DNA from: Dehalococcoidia bacterium
GTDB taxonomy: Bacteria > Chloroflexota > Dehalococcoidia > DSTF01 > JALHUB01
Length of the DNA: 10,552 bases
NCBI GenBank assembly: GCA_022865685.1
Contig: JALHUB010000111.1
Span: forward strand, 1 to 10,552
Reading direction: 5' to 3'
The position numbers and the translations under genes were made by a program. Of this stretch, positions 6,442 to 10,552 are shown piece after piece (the stretch's first letter is position 1; the number at the start of each line of letters is the position of its first letter). Below the pieces are notes generated by a model that did not search any database, was not told the origin of the DNA, and saw only the letters and a list, made by a program, of their open reading frames with translations.

Positions 6442-7426
6442 GCACGTCCTGGTCCAGTCCTGCCCGCTCGCCGCGACGGAAGCGAAAGTAGCCGCAGGCC
6501 CCGACCATGGCGGCGTTGTCGGTGCATAAGATTGGCGGTGGCAGGCGCACCGGCACGGGGGCGCGTTTCGCGAGCGTCTCGCGCAGCAGGCGGTTTGCTG
6601 CGACGCCGCCGGAGACAACTATCTCTGTCACCCTCTCCTCGCGGGCGGCCCGCGCGGTCTTGGCGACGAGCGCCTCCACTACCGCCTCCTGGAACGCCGC
6701 CGCTATCTCCGCCCGCGGCAGGTCCTCCCCGTATTCGCGCGCCAGGCGGAGCACGGCCGTCTTCAGGCCGCTGAAGCTGAAATCGTAGCTGCCGCGCAGC
6801 ACGGCTCTAGGCAGACGCTGCGACAGCCCTCTGCCGACAGACACTCCCGTCGACACCCGCTCGATCGCCGGGCCGCCGGGAAAGCCGAGGCCGAGGAGCC
6901 GCGCCACCTTGTCGAACGCCTCGCCGGCGGCGTCGTCGCGGGTCCGGCCGAGCAGACGGTAGCGGCCGTGGTCCTCCATCACCAGCAGGTCGCTGTGGCC
7001 GCCGGAGACGATGAGGGCGAGCAGGGGGAAACGGGGCGGCTGGGCGCCGGAGCCTTCGCCGTCGAGCCAGTTGGCGTAGATATGCGCCTCCAGGTGACTA
7101 ACGGCGACCAGCGGTAGATCGCGGGCAAAGCTGATGGCCTTCGCCGTGTTCAACCCGACAAGCAGCGAGCCCGACAGGCCGGGCCCAACAGTGACGGCGA
7201 TAGCGGCGAGGTCATTCCAGCCGCACCCGGCCTCCGCCATGGCCTCTTCGATGACCGGCAGGAGGCTTTCCAGGTGCCGCCGCGAAGCGACCTCCGGCAC
7301 CACACCGCCGTAGCGCGCGTGCAGACTCACCTGGGAAGCGATGACGTTGGACAGGATGCGGCGCCCGTCCTCGACGACGGCAGCGGCGGACTCGTCGCAG
7401 GAGGACTCAATGCCCAGTATCTTCAT
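6359..7426 (-). CDS. tsaD: tRNA N6-adenosine threonylcarbamoyltransferase TsaD
   Basis: A 355-residue ASKHA-fold enzyme that, with TsaB and TsaE, transfers threonylcarbamoyl from TC-AMP to A37 of ANN-decoding tRNAs to make t6A. It shows MKILGIESSCDESAAAVV at the N-terminus, metal-binding His111 and His115 in HLEAHIYANW, the nucleotide-site SGGHSDLL (141-148), DDAAGEAFDKVARLLGLGFP (164-183), VSGGVAANRLLRE (271-283) and metal-ligand Asp303 in CTDNAAMVG. The ATG overlaps the preceding gene's TGA as ATGA, so translation is probably coupled and no separate promoter is needed. The family core ends near residue 337 (LDQDVLSGLGLPQPY). The last 18 residues, rich in Pro and Arg, are an extension. The final 83 bases overlap the convergent DUF1232 gene. 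The tsaB and tsaE genes are not in the window. Confidence 0.97.
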   Translation of the reverse strand: MKILGIESSCDESAAAVVEDGRRILSNVIASQVSLHARYGGVVPEVASRRHLESLLPVIEEAMAEAGCGWNDLAAIAVTVGPGLSGSLLVGLNTAKAISFARDLPLVAVSHLEAHIYANWLDGEGSGAQPPRFPLLALIVSGGHSDLLVMEDHGRYRLLGRTRDDAAGEAFDKVARLLGLGFPGGPAIERVSTGVSVGRGLSQRLPRAVLRGSYDFSFSGLKTAVLRLAREYGEDLPRAEIAAAFQEAVVEALVAKTARAAREERVTEIVVSGGVAANRLLRETLAKRAPVPVRLPPPILCTDNAAMVGACGYFRFRRGERAGLDQDVLSGLGLPQPYSPRPVPRRSPAIRRFPR

Positions 7427-9540
7427 GGGGCGACGTCTGGAGTTGCGCTTTCGCCAGCCGGCGGGCTCGCCGTCGACGCCGGCAGGTCCGCGACGAAGAG
7501 GGAGTCGCCGTTGAGGACGTAGAGGCGCGCCGCCACCTCGTCGACGGCCACCGCCTGCGGGTCCATCAACTGGTTGCCGACGTACTGCCGCTGGAAGCGA
7601 CCGTCGGGCGTGAAAAGGACGATCCGCTTGTTGCCGCGGTCGACGACGAGCAGGCTACCGTCGGCCAGGGGCAGGAGCGAAGCGGGCGACGTCAGCGGCC
7701 GGTCGATGCCCTCCATCTCGAACGGCATCTCCTGCCCGGCCGAGAAGCGGCGGATGTGGCCGTCTGCGCTGAGGAGATAGACGTCACCGTTGATGGCAAG
7801 CGAGGTCGCTCCCGAGAGGTCCACTCCCTCCAGGACCGGCTCCGGTCCCGCCGCGAAGCCGTCCTCGATTGACGGATAGAGCCATAGCTGGCTGTTCTCT
7901 CCGTCGAGGGCGTAGAGGCCGTCGGCACCGGCGAAAACGGCATCGAGGGAGCCCCAACCATCGCTTCCTTCGAGGGCGAGCGGAACGGGATCAGCGCCGG
8001 GGCGCAGCGAAAAGAGGTGCCGCTCGCTGTCGATGACCAGCAGACTGCCGCCGTTGACGTCCGGCAGCCAGGCGATCTGGCTCGGGCGCGCCGCCTTCGC
8101 CATGCCGGCGAGGTCGCCCTCGCGGAGGACCTCCTCCGCCTGGCCCGCCGGTCCGCTGAGCGACACCGACACGACACGGCTTTCCTTGCCGTCGAGCAGG
8201 TAAGCGTGGCCGCCACCGACGACGAGCCGTTGCAGGGAGAGGTCTCCGGTGAGCTGCGTCGTCAGGTCGGCGACGAGATGGAGACCGGTCAGCTCTTGGA
8301 CGCCGTCCATCTCCGCCAGGACGACGGCGACGTCGCCTTCGAGGGCCGTCAGCTCGCTGTCGTCGGGGCGTATGTCCGTGGCTTCGGCAAGCTGGCTGCT
8401 CACCTCGCCCAGTAGACGCCGCTTCTCCGACAGGTCGGATATAGTGAGCGCGGCGCTGTAGTCTTCTTTCGCGCCGGCGAGCAGGGAGTCGAACTTCGCG
8501 GCCCGGTTCCCTTCGATGGAGTCCGGCATGACCCACCAGGCGAGCAGGCCAGCGAACCCCAGGAAAAGGACGACGGGTAGCACCCAGGCGGGGATGCGCC
8601 GGCCCGCCTTCGCCAGCGGGTTCGGTCGCCGGCTGCGCACGCCCGGCTGCGCGCCGCGCAGGCGCACCGTCTGGCGGCCGGTCTCCGGCACGGCGACCGC
8701 AACCGGCGCCAGCTCCAGCGGGCCGAGGAGGTCGAACGTCGACTCGGCCTCTTCTTCGTACGTGTCCGGCGGCGGCCGTCGCAGCGAGCCTGCTTCGACG
8801 CTCGGAGTGGGAGGAGGCACAAACGGCTGCTCCGACGGCGGCTCAGCCCGCAGCTCAGGCGGCACAATCGTCTCGCTGAGGTCCGCCTCCTCGAAGCAGC
8901 TAAGCAGGAACACGGAGAAGTCGGGCTGGTCGCGGGCGATGAGATAGAGCTCGGAGAGGACCTCTTCGGCATCTCGCGATAGCAGCTCTCCCAGCCGCAC
9001 CCCGTCGACGACGTCGTCCAGCGAAGGCGAGGCGACGAGGAGGAGATCGCCCGGCGCGAGCGCGTAGCGCCGGAGTTGCGGCCGCAGCTCGTCGGCCAGA
9101 CCGAGGACGGCGCCGGCCCGCGGGTCCTCCGGCGCCAGGCGCGTAAGGGCGGCGTCGTGACGGAGGTAGGCGAGGCTGGGTCCGGCCTGCGCCAGGTAAG
9201 CGACCGTCCCCCGTACGGCAAGGCAGCTCAGACCCGCGCCCACCTGGTGCTCGCGCAAACTGCGCCGGTTCCATTCGCGCAGGTTCTCGTGAGCGGCGGT
9301 TATCGCCTTCATCAGGGCGCCGGTGAGGGAGAGGTCCTGCCGTTCGAAGAGGTGGCCGACGACGGCGACGAGCTGGCCGCAGAACTCCTCGCTGCCGGGC
9401 AGAGCGGGCTGGACGAGGACGTAGAGGTCGACCGGCTCTTCGCCGGAGGGATTGAGGCCAAACTTCCCTTGCCAGGGTCCGGCTTCCAGCGCCTGCCCCT
9501 GTACGATGCCAAACTGCCCGACCCAGGTCCGGACCGCCAT
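7423..9540 (-). CDS. Membrane protein: degenerate PP2C-like domain, one TM helix, beta-propeller-like outer domain
   Basis: I chose ATG 9540, giving 705 residues. Residues 1-218 follow the PPM/PP2C phosphatase layout: LVAVVGHLF (58-65) where active enzymes have VADGMGGH, AGLSCLAVRGTVAYLAQAGP (102-121) with SLAYLRH where GDSRAYL is usual, and PGDLLLVASPSLDDVV (163-178) where CSDGLTD is usual. The metal-binding aspartates of all three motifs are gone, so it is probably a pseudophosphatase. A Pro/Glu-rich linker (220-300) and a basic KAGRR precede one membrane helix (about 317-338). Outside, a short helical stretch (340-415) is followed by about 250 residues of repeated strands with YLLD, LLVID, LYALDGE, VYLLSADGHIRRFS and LLVVDRGNKRIVLF motifs, like an NHL/PQQ-type propeller. 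The layout suggests an outer sensor linked to an inner binding or adaptor domain. Its ligand and partner are unknown. It is co-transcribed with tsaD. The ORF continues upstream to 9774, but that part crosses repeats and the promoter. Confidence 0.8.
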   Translation of the reverse strand: MAVRTWVGQFGIVQGQALEAGPWQGKFGLNPSGEEPVDLYVLVQPALPGSEEFCGQLVAVVGHLFERQDLSLTGALMKAITAAHENLREWNRRSLREHQVGAGLSCLAVRGTVAYLAQAGPSLAYLRHDAALTRLAPEDPRAGAVLGLADELRPQLRRYALAPGDLLLVASPSLDDVVDGVRLGELLSRDAEEVLSELYLIARDQPDFSVFLLSCFEEADLSETIVPPELRAEPPSEQPFVPPPTPSVEAGSLRRPPPDTYEEEAESTFDLLGPLELAPVAVAVPETGRQTVRLRGAQPGVRSRRPNPLAKAGRRIPAWVLPVVLFLGFAGLLAWWVMPDSIEGNRAAKFDSLLAGAKEDYSAALTISDLSEKRRLLGEVSSQLAEATDIRPDDSELTALEGDVAVVLAEMDGVQELTGLHLVADLTTQLTGDLSLQRLVVGGGHAYLLDGKESRVVSVSLSGPAGQAEEVLREGDLAGMAKAARPSQIAWLPDVNGGSLLVIDSERHLFSLRPGADPVPLALEGSDGWGSLDAVFAGADGLYALDGENSQLWLYPSIEDGFAAGPEPVLEGVDLSGATSLAINGDVYLLSADGHIRRFSAGQEMPFEMEGIDRPLTSPASLLPLADGSLLVVDRGNKRIVLFTPDGRFQRQYVGNQLMDPQAVAVDEVAARLYVLNGDSLFVADLPASTASPPAGESATPDVAP

Positions 9541-9549
9541 CGGTAGGAC

Positions 9550-9577
9550 ATTATACCACCCGCTCCCGGTCGAACAA
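9550..9577 (-). promoter_or_regulatory. Promoter of the pseudophosphatase-tsaD operon
   Basis: On the minus strand a perfect TATAAT lies at 9555-9550, with a weak TTGTTC (9577-9572) 16 bases upstream. The -10 ends 9 bases before the ATG at 9540, so transcription would start at about 9543 and leave a 5' UTR of zero to four bases. No Shine-Dalgarno is present, which fits a leaderless or near-leaderless mRNA. The -35 match is poor (three of six). Confidence 0.6.
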
Positions 9578-9638
9578 GGTGCACGATCCCGCAGGGTCTG
9601 CCCGATTTGCCCGCACCGGCGTGCAGCCCATCGCTCGC

Positions 9639-9704
9639 GTAGGTCGGGCGTCTCGCCCGACCGTTCTTTCGTGTTAGCCTTGGCGGGCAGGATGCCCGCC
9701 CTAC
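9639..9704. repeat. REPIN-like pair of inverted GTAGG-headed palindromes (pair A)
   Basis: The plus-strand unit at 9639-9662 begins GTAGG and folds as a 9-bp perfect stem (GGTCGGGCG / CGCCCGACC) around TCT. The minus-strand unit at 9704-9682 also begins GTAGG and folds as an 8-bp stem (GGCGGGCA / TGCCCGCC) around a 3-base loop. The units face each other across about 19 bases. This matches the architecture of paired REP sequences. No associated transposase is in the window. Confidence 0.7.
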
Positions 9705-9739
9705 GCGCGGAGGGACGGCGGGCGCGGCTATGAACGAAC

Positions 9740-9832
9740 GTAGGGGAAGGCTGAAGGCTTCCGCGTCGATGCACATTAGAAGAACCTGACCCGCCGGGTG
9801 CCGCGAGGTGGAGGGCTGAAGCCCTCCCCTAC
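9740..9832. repeat. REPIN-like pair of inverted GTAGG-headed palindromes (pair B)
   Basis: The plus-strand unit at 9740-9762 begins GTAGGGGAAGG and folds into a stem with one G-G mismatch. The minus-strand unit at 9832-9810 begins GTAGGGGAGGG and folds as a perfect 7-bp stem (GGAGGGC / GCCCTCC) with a 4-base loop. They are inverted relative to each other across 47 bases, as in pair A, and share the GTAGG head with it although the stem sequences differ. Confidence 0.68.
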
Positions 9833-9849
9833 ATTGGATCCGGCGCGAA

Positions 9850-9858
9850 TGCTATAAT
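9850..9858 (+). promoter_or_regulatory. Extended -10 promoter of larB
   Basis: TGCTATAAT at 9850-9858 is a perfect extended -10 (TGn plus TATAAT), which can work without a good -35; no convincing -35 is seen near 9830-9835. Transcription would start at about 9865 and give a leader of about 33 bases with a Shine-Dalgarno. It lies just downstream of repeat pair B. Confidence 0.65.
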
Positions 9859-9879
9859 TTGATTCCGACTCGAATCAAA
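9858..9879. promoter_or_regulatory. Inverted repeat over the larB transcription start (putative operator)
   Basis: TTTGATTC (9858-9865) and GAATCAAA (9872-9879) are perfect 8-base inverted arms separated by six bases. The site overlaps the last base of the -10 and spans the predicted start, a position suited to repression. The transcription factor is unknown. The half-sites are not spaced like an FNR box. Confidence 0.6.
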
Positions 9880-9886
9880 GACACGA

Positions 9887-9893
9887 GAGGTGA
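9887..9893 (+). promoter_or_regulatory. Strong Shine-Dalgarno that sets the larB start
   Basis: GAGGTGA pairs without mismatch to UCACCUC near the 3' end of bacterial 16S rRNA. It ends four bases before ATC at 9898, the spacing expected for a start codon there. This is the main sequence evidence that larB begins at a non-standard codon. Confidence 0.7.
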
Positions 9894-9897
9894 GAAC

Positions 9898-10552
9898 ATC
9901 GACGAGCAAACGCTTCGCGCCCTCCTGCAATCGGTGGCGACCGGCCAGACCGGCGTCGACGGCGCCCTCGATAAGCTGCGCCATCTCCCCTACGAGGACC
10001 TGGGATTCGCCAAGCTCGACCACCACCGGGCCCTGCGTGGCAGCCTGCCGGAGGTCGTGCTGGGCCAGGGGAAGACCGCGGAGCAAATCGTCGCCATCGC
10101 CGAGCGGCTGGCCGAGCGCTCCGGACGCCTGCTGGTCACGCGGATAGAGCGCGGCGTCTTCGAGCAGATACGATCGCGCGTCCCCGACGCCACGTACCAC
10201 GAGGTCGCGCGGGCGGCGACGGTGGACCGCCATCCGAGCGAGGCCTTGGCGGGCGTCTGCCTCATCTGCGCCGGCACGGCCGACCTGCCCGTGGCGGAGG
10301 AGGCCGCCGTCACCGCCGAGCTGATGGGGAACCGCGTCGAGAGGGTCTACGACGTAGGCGTGGCCGGGCTGCACCGCCTGCTGGACCACCTGCCGCAGCT
10401 CGGCGAGGCGCGGGTCCTGATCGTCGTCGCCGGCATGGAGGGAGCGCTGCCGAGCGTCGTCTGCGGGCTCGTGGCCGCGCCGGTGATCGCCGTGCCGACG
10501 TCCATCGGCTACGGCGCCAGCTTCCAGGGGATCGCGCCGCTGCTGACGATGC
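9898..10552 (+). CDS. larB: LarB, nickel-pincer cofactor biosynthesis carboxylase/hydrolase (C-terminus off the right edge)
   Basis: The open frame gives 218 residues to the window edge. LarB carboxylates C5 of the pyridinium ring of nicotinic acid adenine dinucleotide and hydrolyses the phosphoanhydride, releasing AMP, the first step to the nickel-pincer nucleotide of lactate racemase and related enzymes. Typical LarB features are DLGFAKLDHHRALRGSLPEV (34-53), then a PurE-like domain with CAGTADLPVAEEAAVTAELM (124-143), YDVGVAGLHRLL (151-162), VVAGMEGALPSVV (176-188) and VIAVPTSIGYGASF (196-209). The C-terminal stretch with the reactive cysteine lies beyond the edge. The family N-terminus aligns with ATC at 9898, where a Met would be expected, and a strong SD stands just before it. 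The only upstream in-frame candidate, TTG 9859, lies before the predicted transcription start. GTG 9934 would remove 12 conserved-looking residues and has no SD. larC and larE may follow outside the window. Confidence 0.9.
   Translation, partial: MDEQTLRALLQSVATGQTGVDGALDKLRHLPYEDLGFAKLDHHRALRGSLPEVVLGQGKTAEQIVAIAERLAERSGRLLVTRIERGVFEQIRSRVPDATYHEVARAATVDRHPSEALAGVCLICAGTADLPVAEEAAVTAELMGNRVERVYDVGVAGLHRLLDHLPQLGEARVLIVVAGMEGALPSVVCGLVAAPVIAVPTSIGYGASFQGIAPLLTM

Noticed and set aside
9541..9774. Upstream extension of the pseudophosphatase gene to an ATG at 9774
   Set aside because: The extra 78 codons run through the GTAGG palindromes and the TATAAT box. The translation has the RAGILPA / GETPDLRER look of translated repeat DNA rather than protein.
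9858..9879. The larB inverted repeat as an FNR/CRP box
   Set aside because: TTGAT and ATCAA are separated by about ten bases rather than four, and the site lies on the transcription start instead of near -41.
9829..10389. Minus-strand 186-codon frame opposite larB
   Set aside because: It is antisense to a clear LarB sequence, has no recognisable domain, and would run out through the larB promoter and operator.

Overview
The window is a GC-rich, tightly packed bacterial chromosome segment. The gene set (CbbQ/NorQ- and CbbO/NorD-type proteins, a DUF2851 protein, TsaD, LarB), the strong GC bias at third codon positions, the SD-poor and apparently leaderless genes and the GTAGG-headed palindromic repeats suggest Chloroflexota, perhaps Dehalococcoidia-like. 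This is an inference from gene style; no rRNA or other phylogenetic marker is present.

Left block (1-4168, minus strand). A near-consensus sigma70-type promoter at 4140-4168 reads through a terminator-like hairpin into a tight operon: coaE (dephospho-CoA kinase), a CbbQ/NorQ-type MoxR AAA+ ATPase, a cyclophilin-type peptidyl-prolyl isomerase predicted to be an exported lipoprotein, and a CbbO/NorD-type protein that runs off the left edge. The ATPase and CbbO/NorD partner normally work as a pair that remodels a metalloenzyme (Rubisco, nitric oxide reductase). Here they are separated by the isomerase and no target enzyme is in view.

Middle block (4255-6441, plus strand). A promoter containing a 20-bp palindrome drives a small XRE-type regulator whose predicted transcript starts at its own ATG. 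The regulator is followed closely by a DUF2851 protein with a conserved acidic/His core and a C-terminal four-cysteine cluster, then by a DUF1232 membrane protein. The DUF1232 gene overlaps the convergent tsaD gene tail to tail by 83 bases.

Right block (6359-9577, minus strand). A perfect TATAAT box next to the start codon drives a 705-residue protein with a degenerate PP2C-like cytoplasmic domain, one membrane helix and an outer beta-propeller-like domain. Its stop overlaps the tsaD start (ATGA), so the two are probably translationally coupled. TsaD makes the t6A tRNA modification.

The divergent intergenic region 9541-9897 holds four GTAGG-headed palindromes arranged as two head-to-head pairs (REPIN-like), and an extended -10 promoter overlapped by an inverted repeat. 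Downstream lies larB (nickel-pincer cofactor biosynthesis), truncated by the right edge. larB lacks any ordinary start codon at its natural N-terminus and appears to begin at AUC behind a strong Shine-Dalgarno. No tRNA, rRNA, CRISPR array, transposase or prophage gene was found.
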